Assembly (NCBI GenBank): GCA_022496185.1
Contig: WTXG01000018.1
Span: 124,001 to 188,000 of the forward strand
DNA from: Multifurca ochricompacta
Lineage: Eukaryota; Basidiomycota; Agaricomycetes; Russulales; Russulaceae
DNA length: 64,000 nucleotides
Reading direction: 5' to 3'
The position numbers were made by a program, and so were the translations under genes. Shown one piece after another: positions 1-12,376 of the stretch (position 1 is the first letter of the stretch; the number at the start of each line of letters is the position of its first letter). The notes below the pieces were generated by a model, which was given only the letters and a program-made list of their open reading frames with translations, had not been told where the DNA came from and ran no database searches.

Positions 1-2566
1 CGCTCTCACAGCAAGGGCGCAATAGAGGTGCCCAAGCAAGGATTAGAAGCTGCCAACACAACCGCACATTTCCATGGGCTGACGCCGATAACAAATTCGT
101 TCCTCGCCCACTCAGCATCTCCTAGGGTGTATAAGGATGACGGTTGAGGTAAATTCCTATCGTCCCTACAGTGCCCTCACACTTGCTAAAAGAATAAGAA
201 TGGAGGATGGTATGACATTTACAGGGAAAACTGCGTGGCAAAATAAATGCGTACAAAGGTTCTCACCATCATCTCGGCAGGTGCGATTTCGACGGCACAG
301 ACCACATCTATGGCTTGTATTCGCCGTCGACAGCCCACTCTCGAGCTTCAGAATGTAGCATGTAACATGTAACACGGCTAAGTCGGCCTAGGCTTCAAAT
401 TTTTTTTTCTGCCGTCCGAAGTCCTATCCCACCTCTGTGATCTTCATAATCCAGCCAACCTATTCGATGCCGCGGTCACTTCCGCTCATCTTAAGTCTCT
501 ACGATAGTAGATTGTAAGATGCGCGTTGGTCGTGCCGATGAGAGGGATCTGGGCTCTTCGGACCATGAACATGTTAAAATGAATGAACACCCGAAAGTTC
601 GTCTGTTCCATCAAGATTAGATATCACCGTTCGTCCTGCTTTACATTTTACCAGGGTGTGTCAAGACCAGAAGGCGACAGTAATTACTGTACTGCACGGG
701 TCTGCTAAACTACAGAAAGAGCGTACTTCTAGGCGATGGCTTGCGATGTCACCCCATACGCCGCTTGTGAACTTGGACCAGTTTGTCAAGCCTGAGGCTC
801 CTGGCCTTTTTCAAGGCCACGTTATGGCAAAAATGTACTATGAACGATAGCACACATCGGACCTAGTCGTGGTAAGCGGAGTCAAGTCGCCGATTCTAGG
901 TTCGGTGGATGCCGCCAGGTAACCAGCAAGGTCGTGTTCCGTGCCGGATAATTTGGGCTGGATGACCGATCTGAGCCAGCCATGATATCTAGTTCCGACT
1001 TCAAACATTCGAATTCCAATCATTGGATAAGATGCAAATCAAAAGATACGATACACTGTTCCAAGAAGTTGGATGGTTTGAGAAGTAACCTGGACACGGC
1101 AAACGAATCGAGAGAATCTTCGCGCGTTGCGCATTCCCAGTTTAGGGGCATTCCCTCATTACCCATGCCAGCAACTCCAACGAACACGATATATTGTGGA
1201 GGCAACAATGCTATGCTTCGCCGTCCATCAGCCAACTAATTGTTGTCTGCGCGGCTTTGGTTTGTCCACAACAAACCAGTAAAGCCTTCTAACAGCAACA
1301 GGCAGATATCTGTCCTTTAAATTACCAAGGTAGCCACCACTCATGCCAAATCCAAATCCAAGGGCTCAGCCATCATGAGTTACGCACTGATGGACCGACC
1401 GGGAGCGGAAATGCCCACAACCCACTGACATGAGGGGCTTTGTCGTGATTCCATTCCATAGCACTCGATCTTAGAAGGTTGATTTGGATGATCGTTGGTA
1501 TGGTCTGCTGGATGGCGAGGGGGGAAGGCGCAGTGCAGTGACGGGGCCCGTCACGGGAACAAGATCGATGCCTATGATGGCTACACATTATCACATTGTG
1601 TGTGTGCAGATGTGCAGACAACAGGGGACGGACAATCAATAGAGATAAAGATAAAGTGACGTCACTTTTATACTCCGGAGAGGGGTGTTACTACCTTGAG
1701 GTTGTCCGCACTAGTGATATTGGTCCGCCACTGCCGGTAGAGGTCCGGTGCTTCTTAACTGATTCACATCCGCTCAGCCTTTTTTAATGGCCCCGTGAGG
1801 TCCTGGTTACTGGCTACTGGCTAGAGACACAACTCACTCACTTTATTCGATCTTCTGGAACTAAAACATCGTTCCTGTTCGGCGCCGTACGAAAATGGGT
1901 AAGGATACGCCCTGACCGGTGGCAGTCTTCTATTGCTCCCTGACTGACTGATCATCGGGAGAGGAGGGGTACCGGGACCTCAATGAACATTGAGTGTGTG
2001 TGAGATGTAGTTCACCTCGCCTCGCCACGCCAAGACAAAGGGAAAGGGGATATTCTTGGCGAATGTGAACGGATGCGGATGAACTGACGCCACCTTCTCT
2101 TTCTCAACATGAACATGTACCGGTACATCAAATATTATGTCTCCTCAAACATCATCATCCTCATCCTTGTCAGTTGTCAACTTCAGCCTTCACTCTAACT
2201 TGAACCTGAACCTTGACCTGATCCTGATCAAATTCAAATTCAAATTCAAATTAAATTAAATTTAGGACAGTTTCCCGGAAAGTGCCGCGGCGGTAAGTCA
2301 GGGTTCTTGATCGCCGAGCGATCCGTAAAAGCCGACAATCAATTTAGTAGACGGAAAATGCCGCGTTTTGTTTCGGGAAAAACCGAAGCCTTTCCGCTGA
2401 ATGGGTTGCCTCGACCGATTGAAGCCACTCCCAAAAATGCTACTTAACTCTCCGTGTCCACCGCTCGTTCCTCATCTACCTCAGTCATCATTTATTTTTT
2501 CTCCATATAAGCTTTCGCTTGCTAGCTAGTCTGCTGTACTCACCCTAATCACTCATTAACTTAGCC
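1..2566. other. gene-poor left flank, no gene supported
   Basis: Open frames are short (under 90 codons), carry no motif I recognise and do not join into a spliced gene. An AT-rich microsatellite built on caaatt units lies at about 2229-2264. The last 150 bases are pyrimidine-rich and are probably the promoter and 5' leader of the cyclophilin gene. Confidence 0.5.
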
Positions 2567-3349
2567 ATGCCACCCCAGTGAGTCTCCTAACATATGAACA
2601 CTTTTGTGTTTTCTGACTTTGACTTTTTGACCTACGCCAGAAACCGCAATGTTTTCGTGAGTTCCAGTCGGTTTCAGTCACACCATTCCTCATCTAGGTA
2701 CCTGTAGTTTGACATATCGATTAGCGGCGAGCGTGTTGGTCGCATCGTCTTTAAGCTGTATGACGACGAAACACCAAATACGGCGCGCAACTTCCGTGAA
2801 CTCGCAACAGGCCAACACGGTTTTGGCTATGCTGGCTCTTCCATTCATAGAATCATACCCAAGGCCTGTCCCTTTCCCCTCCCCCTATGTGACGTGTTGA
2901 CGTAACATATTTGTAGTTCATGATCCAAGGGGGTGATATCACGACACAGGATGGCACTGGTGGACGGTCTGTTTTTGGAGGTCCTTTTCGTGGTGAGCCC
3001 CTTTTTTTCCTGAAACAAGGGATAATGCCTCAAAGTTTATGTCTGCAGATGAGAGTTTCTCCATTCCTCACGACAAACCTGGCTTACTTTCTATGGCAAA
3101 TCGTGGTCCCGGGACCAACTCTTCCCAGGTATTTCTCCATGCTTCACAGCGGCTTTGTGTTCCCTGACGATATGCCATAAGTACTTCATCACCACTGCAG
3201 CCGCACCTTGGTGTGACGGAAAGAATGTTGTATTTGGCGAAGTTCAGGAAGGCCTTGACGTCGTCGAACGTGTTCAAACCTACGCATCTTCTGATATTCT
3301 TCGCCGGCCTAGCGCAAAGATCGTTGTCGAGCGCTCAGGTTTGGTATAA
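2567..3349 (+). CDS. cyclophilin-type peptidyl-prolyl cis-trans isomerase
   Basis: Single-domain cyclophilin, which catalyses cis-trans isomerisation of Xaa-Pro bonds during folding. I read six exons: 2567-2577, 2641-2656, 2708-2863, 2917-2992, 3049-3128 and 3182-3349, giving 168 residues, the usual size for a cytosolic cyclophilin A. It starts MPPQNRNVFFDISI and has no signal peptide. Core motifs are visible: HRIIPKFMIQGGD holds the catalytic Arg, Phe, Met and Gln; [12 protein letters not shown] follows; [13 protein letters not shown] keeps the cyclosporin-contact Trp but has Asn where cyclophilin A has His126. The start gives the normal N-terminus for the family. The third intron appears to begin with GC (AAG|GCCTGT, 2864) rather than GT, a weak non-canonical donor. 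Family assignment is firm; the third splice is less sure. Confidence 0.92.
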
Positions 3350-5549
3350 CACCACGCTTTCCCACTTCTTCTGTTATTCTCATGAGTTTTGTTATGTTAC
3401 AACTGACCTAACTAATCTATTGACGTTGCGTGCTGTCTCTACATGATACTGAAGCAAATTTCCTTATTTATTAAAACCCCAGCTGTATATATTCAGGGTA
3501 TGAACTCTCGAGAAGTTAAGAAATTGCAATACCGAATTACGTACAGTTGCGCCGAGCTGCCGTCTGTTGCACACATGAACATGAAGAACATGAAAGTTCA
3601 CGAACGCGAGAACAACAAACCCACGATCGGAACATCAGCAAGGATAGTAGACTTGGACTTGATAAATCTGACGATCGATGGTGGGCGCTGTTGCTATCTT
3701 GTATGTTGACGTTGAAGCACATTGGGTGACATACATAGTAGAGCGTAGGTTCCGTGTGGGTGTGGAAGCCTCGCGCCCAAACAATCACGAATGCTAGGCG
3801 CCTAACCCGTCCTTTGTGAGTGTGAAACGTGCTGATCGGTCTAATTGAACAATGAAGAATGTGGATTTATCTCTTCTGAGTCGATATCAGCGCAGTTTGT
3901 CTGTCTTATTGTTTTCTCTTTTTAGTGAGGAGGTGAGAGAAATGAGTGATGAGCGTGGCGTGCCAATGAGGACTGGACACGTGATGGGCATTGCATGTGC
4001 ATGATCGATCGATCTAGATAGATCGCGACATCATCCATCTTACCTCGACCTCGACTAGTACTAGTCTAGAGTTCTGGTTCTGGTTCTGATAATACTAAGG
4101 TACTAGTGTGAGAGGGTGATAATGATGCGTTTAACCAACACAACGTAAATTAAAAGAAAGAGAGAGAGAGATCGGCCGCCTTAGAGGGTCACACACCCTA
4201 ACTTCCATTGAAGTCACATAGTCACACAGTCACACACTCCGCCACTGGTAGTATCGTATCGTATCGTATCGCCGGGTGTTCATACATTCTTCATCTTCAT
4301 TCATAGTCATTTCATTATTCCTGACACTGACACTGACACTGACTGACACATTCTTGACTCCATCTTTCATGGAAATTCAGTGGCCTTTGAAAGGCTAGGA
4401 ACTCACCTCAAGGCTCAATCTGACGTATCTTGATATTCAATTACTATCTATCCCCGTCTGCTTCCTTTCCCTCGAGGATTTACGTTTATTTTGAGAGCCT
4501 GAGAACTAAATTCCATCGGCGAGCGCCGCGCAGCCCGCTAATTATTAAACATAAACACATGGGTAAATTGTATTCGTGGTGAATTTCGTTAATACATGCC
4601 CTTTTGAACCCAGTTCTCCGCCTCTAGCCATTCACAGACATCAAATTCTCTCAAAGCAAGCAATCTTCTTGGCGCGCGCCTCAGCTCGGTCTCTTCTTCA
4701 CATCGCCACTTCTCATCTCGCCACCGTCTTTATCACTTTCCTTTCCTTTCACCTCAAAGACTTGCATATGATGTTGGTGACTATACACTTGTGTGAAACT
4801 GGCCTCTAGACTCTCTTTGTCTCTCGAAAAACACCCATTAAGACCCGGCCCGAGCATTGCGCGCTCAGCCTTACGTGGCATAGTATGTAGCCCCCTGTTT
4901 CTCCCACTAGCTGGGCTGGGTTCCACCCATCCGATTCAAATGACACGCCATTCCGAGACCGGCACATTCGTTTTCCCATCATCATTCTCTTCTTCGAGGA
5001 AGGCATAGCCTTTTTTTCTTTTTTTTCTTTCTTCGTTTTTAATTCAGTTCATGCGGCAATGGGCGAGAGGCAGGGGATCCAGCTGCAGCGACCGACGGGG
5101 AGTAATACTCTACTGCAGTGTTCCACCAGGACCCTGGCTCACCGGATCAGTAGGGGCTCTCCTGAGGTGTATGGGTCGCGTTATCTTGTTCCTTAGGACA
5201 TGCGGACTACCGTTTACGTAGAGTTCGGTGCCCGTGCGGCATGTGTTCACTAGGTGTTGGATTATTTCCTCTGGCGTGACCTTCACCACCGTCGCTAAGT
5301 TGGGCTTCCAGTTGATCTTCCGATAACAACCACCACCCTCTCAACACAACAACTAATCGCAAGCCTGGTTTTCAAAGTGAGGCAACTGTCTCAATCTTCT
5401 GGTCCAAATGTAGGCCATCGTTTTATCCACTGCTCAGTTCCCGATTATTCCAGTGCATGAGTTAATGATAAGAAGAGTACACTACGATAGTAAGCACGGG
5501 AGCCGGACGTGATCGATCGTCCGTTGGCGTCCACATCACCACCGCAATC
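3350..5549. other. intergenic region with microsatellites, no gene supported
   Basis: No frame longer than 90 codons and none with recognisable protein similarity. Tandem repeats include four copies of GTATC at 4251-4270 and a CTGACA-type repeat at about 4321-4344. The stretch lies between the 3' ends of the cyclophilin gene and PEX19, which converge, so long untranslated ends may lie here. Confidence 0.5.
4251..4270. repeat. GTATC pentanucleotide microsatellite
   Basis: Four perfect tandem copies of GTATC, seen directly. A second short repeat (CTGACA units) lies 50 bases downstream. Neither is in a recognised gene. Confidence 0.9.
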
Positions 5550-6732
5550 TCACGCGACTACGCATCCCTCCGGAAGTTTCGGGGCACCGTCAGGGCCCAA
5601 CTCAAGTCCGGGAGGTAGCTCACCCATGATCTCTGCGGGCGGTGCTCCGTGCTCCTGCATCTATGAGCGAAAAGTTAGCCTCAGGGTTTACAAAAAGAGG
5701 GACCAAGGAAACAGACCTCGCTCATGAGTGTGACGATCTCCGTTGCCATCTTGGGATCCTCATCTTTGTACCTAGGGTCCTCAAACACGGCAACAATTTT
5801 TGAAGCGCATGCATGTTGCGCCCTGTATCGCGCCAGGTCCGACGCTGAAAGCTTGTCCGCATTTGAAGCGAGATAAGATGGGAACTAGAGATACTGCCAT
5901 CAGCAGATAAAGCGCACATACGGGGCTGCTGACCTTGTCGTTAAGTTCCTTCAACGGCTCATACAAGACCTCTTTGCCCATCAACTGTCCCATCATTTCC
6001 TCAAGCAAGGTTTGCAGTGGTTCATCGCCTCCGAGTGACGCTAGCAGGTTTGCCATCTCGTCCCCTTGAGGTGCTGATGCGTTTTCCTACGAGATAGGAA
6101 TATTGGGCGTTAGGTCTCACCATACATTTAGCTAGTCCCCACCTGCAGGCTCGTATCACTCCTGCGTAGACGCTCCATAGCTTTCTCGACGTTCCTCTGG
6201 AATACGTCCTCTGATTCAGCAGCCTCCTCATTTCCATCAGCCAGATCGGAAAGCCCCCCATCCATGCTCTGGACAAGCATATTCTCCCAAGCTGAGCGAA
6301 ATGCTTTGTCCCGCTCCGCTCCTCCCCCCGCCGTGGCATCACTCGCGCCTGCACTTCCTGCAGAGCTTGAAGGGACCTGAGGTGTCGTCAAATCGCGTAA
6401 CATAGCCTCCATCTGGCGTGCAAACTCTTCCGTAAACTCCAAATCGGAAGCTTCCGGAGGTCCTGGGGAGGTGGCAGGTACGGATGCGGGTGGGGCGGTA
6501 GCTGTTGTCGCTAATTTAGAGGTTGGCGCTACGTGGGAGTGGTTCTTTGTTATAGGGGGTTGCTTGGAAAAGTCATCGAGTACATCTGTCGACGGGCGCG
6601 TGCCGGTTCGGTGGATCATCTGGAGTTTAGTAGTGTAATGTTGGAGTCCGCACCATCGAGATCATCAACGTCCGAGTCATTATCCACGGTGACGCGACGC
6701 TTTTCTTGAGTTTTGCTCCCAGGTGATGCCAT
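5550..6732 (-). CDS. PEX19: peroxisomal biogenesis factor 19 (Pex19)
   Basis: Cytosolic receptor and chaperone that binds peroxisomal membrane proteins and docks on Pex3. Five exons read 6654-6732, 6143-6585, 5934-6086, 5717-5884 and 5550-5660, giving 317 residues. Splicing the first intron restores the N-terminal Pex3-binding signature DDLDDVLDDFSK (about residues 23-34), which is strong support for the ATG at 6732. A Ser/Ala/Pro-rich linker follows, then the helical cargo-binding domain with EFTEEFARQMEAMLRDL-like helices and EEMMGQLMGKEVLYEPLKEL. The protein ends GCVVA, so the last four residues (CVVA) form a CaaX box, the farnesylation site expected of Pex19. It is divergent from the Mediator-like gene, with 198 bp between start codons. 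No lesion seen. Confidence 0.95.
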
Positions 6733-6930
6733 TACCGATGTATGCGTATTGTATGCTAGGCTAGGCTAGGGAAAAGAGGTGTGCGTGTCGAATGCGAACG
6801 AAGAGATATAAGAGTGCCGTACACGTGAATTCATTCCGGTTTCCGGAACCGGTTATTTGGTCACGCGCGGACCGTGTTGTATATTTGTATATGTTTATAT
6901 GTTAGTCCCCACTCCTCCCTCTGGTCTGGT
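6733..6930. promoter_or_regulatory. shared divergent promoter of PEX19 and MED8-like gene
   Basis: Only 198 bp separate the two start codons, so the region must hold both promoters. It contains a palindrome-like ttccggtttccggaaccggt stretch around 6834-6853 and an AT-rich stretch (tatatttgtatatg) just upstream of the Mediator-like start. No factor is assigned to these. Confidence 0.5.
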
Positions 6931-7638
6931 ATGGCCACCACTCAACTACCGGCAATTTTGGGTGGACCTCCTCCTGATATTGCATCCCTCGAGTCTATCA
7001 AGTTCAGAGTAACCCAACTCATCGATTCAATACAAACACTCGCATGGCAGCTCGAGGCCTTTCATCCACCACCCCCATGGCCTGATCTACTCGCAAAGTA
7101 CGCCGTCGTAATGGCGCAGACACACAACCTCTCTCGTGCTCTCGCATCCAGCACGCTTGCCAGTACCGCACTTCATCCCCGTGCACCACTACCTGATGCG
7201 TCTCTCGATGGCTCGCTCATCCCCCTACTGCGTAATCAGCAAACGACGGACGTGCTTCGCGCAGAGTCTGCATCCGTTAGGCGGCTCACTACCGCGCTCA
7301 AATTACCAGAAGACCCGCCGCCACACGCGGTTCTGGATGTAGTCTCTGAAGTTGTCGCGGCCCACGATGCCCGAGCAGAACGGGCTCAACGAGCTGTGGC
7401 CATGCTACGAGAAAAGTATGACTGGCGTGTCCGCGTCGCTGTAGATCCTGAGGAAGTCTGGAGTGACGATGACGGGGACAACCCCGATGCAGAAGAAGCC
7501 CCCCGAGATCCCGAGGGTCCTGGTAGCCCTGCAAGCGCGAATACAAGTGAGGAAGAGGAAGAGCTCGAAAATGTCCTAGGGACAGGTATACCTAACTCGG
7601 ACCACGAACCCGAGGACGTGCAGATGACGGAAGGATAA
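6931..7638 (+). CDS. MED8: probable Mediator complex subunit 8
   Basis: Intronless frame of 235 residues. The N-terminal half looks like the helical Med8 core: residues around LESIKFRVTQLIDSIQTL form an amphipathic helix, followed by PWPDLLAKYAVVMAQTHNLS and DGSLIPLLRNQQTTDVLRAE. Med8 belongs to the head module of Mediator, which links transcription factors to RNA polymerase II. The C-terminal 60 residues are very acidic and disordered (DDDGDNPD, SEEEEELE). I use the ATG at 6931 rather than an in-frame ATG at 6874, because the extra 19 residues are hydrophobic and out of character and the shorter protein begins at the conserved region. The assignment rests on my memory of fungal Med8 sequences; a profile search would settle it. 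Confidence 0.72.
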   Translation: MATTQLPAILGGPPPDIASLESIKFRVTQLIDSIQTLAWQLEAFHPPPPWPDLLAKYAVVMAQTHNLSRALASSTLASTALHPRAPLPDASLDGSLIPLLRNQQTTDVLRAESASVRRLTTALKLPEDPPPHAVLDVVSEVVAAHDARAERAQRAVAMLREKYDWRVRVAVDPEEVWSDDDGDNPDAEEAPRDPEGPGSPASANTSEEEEELENVLGTGIPNSDHEPEDVQMTEG

Positions 7639-8062
7639 CCTCCACGTCTCCGTATCTCATGTCTACATTGGAGAGCGTTTCGTCAAGGCGTGAACGACCT
7701 GCTATCTTCTATACGATCCCTCATGATATCGTAATTGGATGGGTCTGTACACAGATGAGTTGGGCTCAGTAACCGTGCGCCGGCAAGCACCAGAACTAAG
7801 GTGGCCACGTCCTTTCTATCTATTTCTTAAAGTTTGCCTATGAAGCCAACGTTTACTAATGTCCATGCACTAAATAGAATATGTGTCAACTAAAAAGAGT
7901 ATAAATACTAAACATGCTAAAAGATTTAGTCAGTATGACTCTGTACTATGTGTTGATGTGAGGTCTCAATCGATGCGTTTAACGTGCTGGACTCTAATTC
8001 GGCCTGGCCTCGACACACAGCTCGAGCGTTCGTATTCTGTATAATGTAATTTCACAAAGCTA
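7639..8062. other. short convergent intergenic region
   Basis: Lies between the 3' ends of the Mediator-like and kinase-like genes. It holds AT-rich sequence around 7860-7930 that could include polyadenylation signals. I see no gene. Confidence 0.5.
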
Positions 8063-9114
8063 TCAGTAACAAGGGGCATCTTTAAGAGACACTCGGCTGC
8101 TTTCTACTAGTTGTACTGCCCAATCTACGTCTTGATCATTACCAACTCTCTTCGCGCCTAATAGTACCACGAGTGCCAGGTACAAGTCATACCACATACG
8201 CTTCGTGCGTTGGCGGGGAAAGACGATTGGCGGTGGTGCCCCGTAGCCTTCGAGGAGGGCCCTCGACGGTGTCTCTGAGGGAGAGAATGCACGCTCGATG
8301 AGTGGGTCTCCATACAGCATATGGGCGAATGAAGGGAGGAGTAATGCTAGCCGGGGTTCTTCCTCGTCGTTCGTAATGAATACGGATTCAGCGCCGGTTG
8401 TGAGAGCGACGAGAGAGGGGACTTCAACATCGTCAAAGAGATATGCCCCAATTGCTCGCGCAAGATAGCTCCGCAGCGCAGTTATATCGATCGCTGACAC
8501 GAGGCCAGCCAAGTCTGCCGCACTGAGTGTTTCCTCGATGAGGAGAGTAAATGTTTCTTGCCAGCTGTACAGCCCGTCTCTCTCGAGCGTCGGGGGTCCG
8601 CACCATTCGCTCTGTAGGTTATGCAGCGTGCGTAGTGCCAGGCCTAAGCGTAGATCAAGGGAGGCTACTCTTTCCGGGGGGAGAGAATTGCGGACTGTTG
8701 CAAGCTGCTTCAATGATGCGGACGATGTCAGTGGCACTGAGAGACGCGCAAGGATGTAAGGCCGGGGGACATCAACATTGAGAGCGATGGGTACAGGGAA
8801 TGGCAGTGGAATAGTAGGCAATTCAGAGGATATGTGTACGTGAAGTGCACTCAAGAGTTTGTACTGAGCTTGGAGATTGTTTGGTACTGACAGTGGCGAC
8901 TCGACCGCCGAAGGCTCCAAAAGTTGGAAAGTCACAAGGTATGTAGCTGGGCGTGGGGTGTAGTGAAGGAGGTACGAACGGAAGCTTGCCTGGCCGCGGG
9001 ATCCGCATCAGTCAACTCGATCGAGCTAACCTGAGGTGGTTCTATTGGTGACTGAGGAAGGTGTGCGGCGAGAATTGCCCTAGCCTCTTGGGGGGTTAAA
9101 CGCGAGTACGGCAT
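8063..9114 (-). CDS. uncharacterised protein, possible kinase/phosphotransferase-like fold
   Basis: Two exons, 9031-9114 and 8063-8989, joined across a 41-base intron, give about 336 residues. The splice turns two unrelated frames into one smooth sequence (PPQASFRSYLLHYTPRPATYLVTFQLLEP), supporting the model. The segment LGLALRTLHNLQSEWCGPP, followed by SWQETFTLLIEETL, resembles the linker and lobe region of aminoglycoside phosphotransferase/fructosamine-kinase-like fungal proteins, where a W-x-G motif follows a helix with HxxQ. I do not see clear catalytic Asp or DFG-type motifs, so activity is unproven. Not named further. Confidence 0.7.
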
Positions 9115-10178
9115 AGTACGGGGGTTCAGGTAGGTTGATCGATGACTTGGACTCGGATATTGCCAGTACCGGTGTATGTGTAGCGTGTAGCGATGCCGAA
9201 TCTTGAAATGATGGATAATCTTGATAAGCTTTGCGGAATCCGGAGTGAAACATACTTTATATCACCACGTAAACCCGTCCACATATCCTAAGGCCCCAAG
9301 ATGATCGAGTTGTAAGGAAGAGAGACTCAGGCTCAGCCTTGGGGTCATGCTCAGGCGTAAGTCTGCACGCGCCAGAACAACTTGATCACATGACCTAGGG
9401 AAAGGCAGACTCGACGGGGGAGAGTTTTGCTATGTTCACTTCACAATTACAGACACACCACTGTACTTGTGTACACACTAGAATCCCAGGTTCCTGGAAG
9501 ATATAAGCTATATAATTAATGTAATCATGTATCGGAAACCAGACTCGGAATCTCCCTACCCTACTCTCTGCCTGTCGCGTGCGAATTCAGCTAAATCAAG
9601 GACCGAAGTAAGAATGCTGGTTTTATCCAACGCCTTACCTAGGCTTCCATGCTGTACGTATTTTTCTCCAACTGAGGGCGTATTTGCTTCAGGAGAAAGT
9701 AAACTACGCCAAGTTAAGACAAAACATACCTCGGCTCGAGTTCACGTCGAACACGCTGTTCTTCATCTGCACGTATGAGCACATGAAACTCGTCAAGGTC
9801 CTCGATTATAAACGATTGTCCCGGCCTCTCGTCCAATGTGAGTAATATCTGCTTTACAGCGGAGTCACTGGGAGACAAACTTCAGACAGTGATCTGTAAT
9901 ATTATGCCCTATAATTCACACATACCATGTAATGAGGACACCTAGCGAAACGTCATCATCATGTTCATGTAATTATATCGGTCGGAAATGTCAACCCACC
10001 TCTAATCGCGCGCATTCTTATTTTGCGTCCTGAGTCCTTATATCAACGGGTTTTTGGTCACCAGTAGCTGAACGAATGGTTGACTCGGCCCGACACGTGA
10101 ATCCGTTCCGCGCCGTTCGGATCTTCTCTCTTCACTTCACTTTCTTCGCCCCTCCTCATCCTGCTATTCGCGGTTTGT
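9115..10178. other. intergenic region, no gene supported
   Basis: Divergent promoter space between the kinase-like gene (-) and ribose-5-phosphate isomerase (+). Open frames do not exceed 83 codons and show no family resemblance. Confidence 0.5.
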
Positions 10179-11449
10179 ATGGTCATGTCTACGTATGTGA
10201 TTACCTGGAATTCGCTGGGCCTGACATCTTCTTATACCTAGTATGCAACAGTCTTCCCTCCACACCTTCGTTGACAACGGCATCGGGTATGTGGATTCTT
10301 GCACTTCATGGTCGCGAGCTGTCTCGAACGCATCAGCCTCTTCGATCGACGCCGTTGATGCGGCCAAGCGACTCGCTGCGTACACTGCGGTTGACAGGCA
10401 TGTTCAGCCAGGGGATAAGGTGTGTCATTACGTTACAGAATGTGCGGAGGTACATGTTAAACTCCGAGCGAATCGCCGCAGATCATAGGCATTGGCTCTG
10501 GTAATGGTACTATATTCCACGCTGTTGAGTCCTCTCACTTGCATGCACAGGCTCTACAGTACCGTATGTCGTAGAGCGTATCCTGCAACAGGGAGATGAG
10601 CGTAACAGAGATCGCGTGTTTCTCCCGACCGGTTTCCAGTCACAACAACTCATCACCCTTGCCGGCCTGCGTCTCGGTGATATCACACAATATCCCGAAA
10701 TCGATGTTACTATTGATGGTGCGGATGAGTAAGTGCAGAATCACATCTTTGTGCCCTAGGTGAAAGGAAGGTGTGCAGAGCCGACACAGACTTGAACTGT
10801 ATCAAAGGTGGTGGTGCCTGCCAGCTGCGCGAAAAGGTGCTCGCTGAAGCGGCCAGAACGTACGTTTGTTTCGGCGGCTGGCGACCTTGATGTGAATTCT
10901 TTGCAGGTTCATTGTTGTCGCCGATTACCGAAAGAACTCGACCGTTCTAGGGACCAATGTAGGTTGTGTTGCGTCGTATCCCCTTAGAGTCGCTCATGTA
11001 CACCGCCAGTATACTTCTGGCGTCCCCATCGAAGTGTCCCCATTTGCTTCTACCTCTGTTCTGCGGAGTCTGCGCACGAAACTTGATTCACCAAATGCTA
11101 CCCTGCGCATGGCGCGCGCCAAGGCAGGTCCAGTTGTTACCGACAACAGCAATTTCATTATCGACGCCCCGTTTACCGAAGTCGCTTTGAGAAAACCGCG
11201 AGAGGTTCCCTTAATGCTTCATATTGGAGTCCCTTACTGATCCACATTCAGCTTCTCGCGAGTATAAAACTACTTACCGGGGTCGTTGAAGTTGGCCTTT
11301 TTTGCGGCGTTGTCAAGGCCGCTTATTTTGGAAACCAGGTGCGCATTTCATCAAGTGGGCTATCAGGAAGGATTGACCCGAGACAGGATGGGAGTGTAAC
11401 AGCCAAATTTGAGAATGGCGAAGTCGTGCATATAGAGGAGGGAAAATGA
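10179..11449 (+). CDS. RKI1: ribose-5-phosphate isomerase (RpiA type)
   Basis: Interconverts ribulose-5-phosphate and ribose-5-phosphate in the non-oxidative pentose-phosphate pathway, in the cytosol. The gene has about eight introns. Diagnostic blocks in order are [30 protein letters not shown] (phosphate loop), [23 protein letters not shown] (catalytic Asp residues), [12 protein letters not shown] (catalytic Lys/Glu loop) and [14 protein letters not shown]. It ends [11 protein letters not shown] start at the ATG at 10179, which gives a five-residue exon followed by a perfect GTATGT donor; the ATG at 10243 is an equally possible start and lies in the same frame. All exon joins keep frame, so the gene looks intact. 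Confidence 0.93.
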
Positions 11450-12376
11450 GCTTAAGGTGTACATGTAATGACTTGCTGGGTGCTATTTAACCCAAACGAA
11501 GCCTTTCTGTTAAAAAAAAAGGGGAGGTTTCTGACATATTGGAGGGCCCTTCGCCGCAACAATTGTAGAGAAGAATAAGTAGGTCTAATGCTCGTCGGAT
11601 AAACCAAACGTTGTTGGGTTTATTCTAATAGCGTGGATATCTTTGTGGCAACATCTCTGGAAGACAGGCCATCCAACAGGACATTTTTTTCAACGCCGCG
11701 CTCTGCGATTTGTGAGGGAAGGTTCGTCAGGAGAGTGTGGGCAACGAACCGAACCGGGCAAAGGCACGCGCTGGTGTCCCTTGGGCTTCCCGTATGAGTA
11801 TTGGGAGGTCCGGGTTGTGTTGTTTGAGAGTGGGATACGTGGATGCGACGAATTGTCTGCGAGTGATAGTCGGAAATCTTGACTTCAAATATGACAATGG
11901 TGGGAAGCCTACCTGACGCCTTGAGATGCGTCTCCGGTTTGTGAGAAGAGAATTCGGACCTCGCGGAGAGCTGGTGAGAATGCTCTAGTGAACGACATGA
12001 TAGTAGAAGACCTGGGGGCGTTAACTCTTGTTGTCGCGTTTGTTTATTTACTACGTTCGATCAGCACTAACGTGCACTAACGTGGAGTGTGCATTTCTGC
12101 ATAAATCCACATCTGATTATCACAAAATGCTTTATTATTTTTATTTTTATTTTGTATTAATGAACCGAAGTGAAGACCGAAGACCCTCTCCTCAGTCTCA
12201 GTCTCAGTCTTCTGGGGGTTGTAGTTGGGGTTGTTGAAAGATTATGTATTATGTCAGCCTATTCCACGGCCCCAATCCCCCCTACTTGATTCTCATGCAA
12301 CCATGCAACCGCTTCTGGCCCCCCCCTTTCAAGTTGACGACGACCGTTGCCTTACTCAAGGGCAATATTGGGCACC
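11450..12376. other. intergenic region, no gene supported
   Basis: Contains an A homopolymer at about 11512-11520 just downstream of the isomerase stop and an AT-rich patch around 12130-12160. A CTCAGT-type repeat lies at about 12190-12210. No protein similarity found in the short frames. Confidence 0.5.

Noticed and set aside
1..2566. Possible transposon remnant at the left edge
   Set aside because: No reverse transcriptase, integrase or transposase motif and no long terminal repeat pair visible in this stretch.
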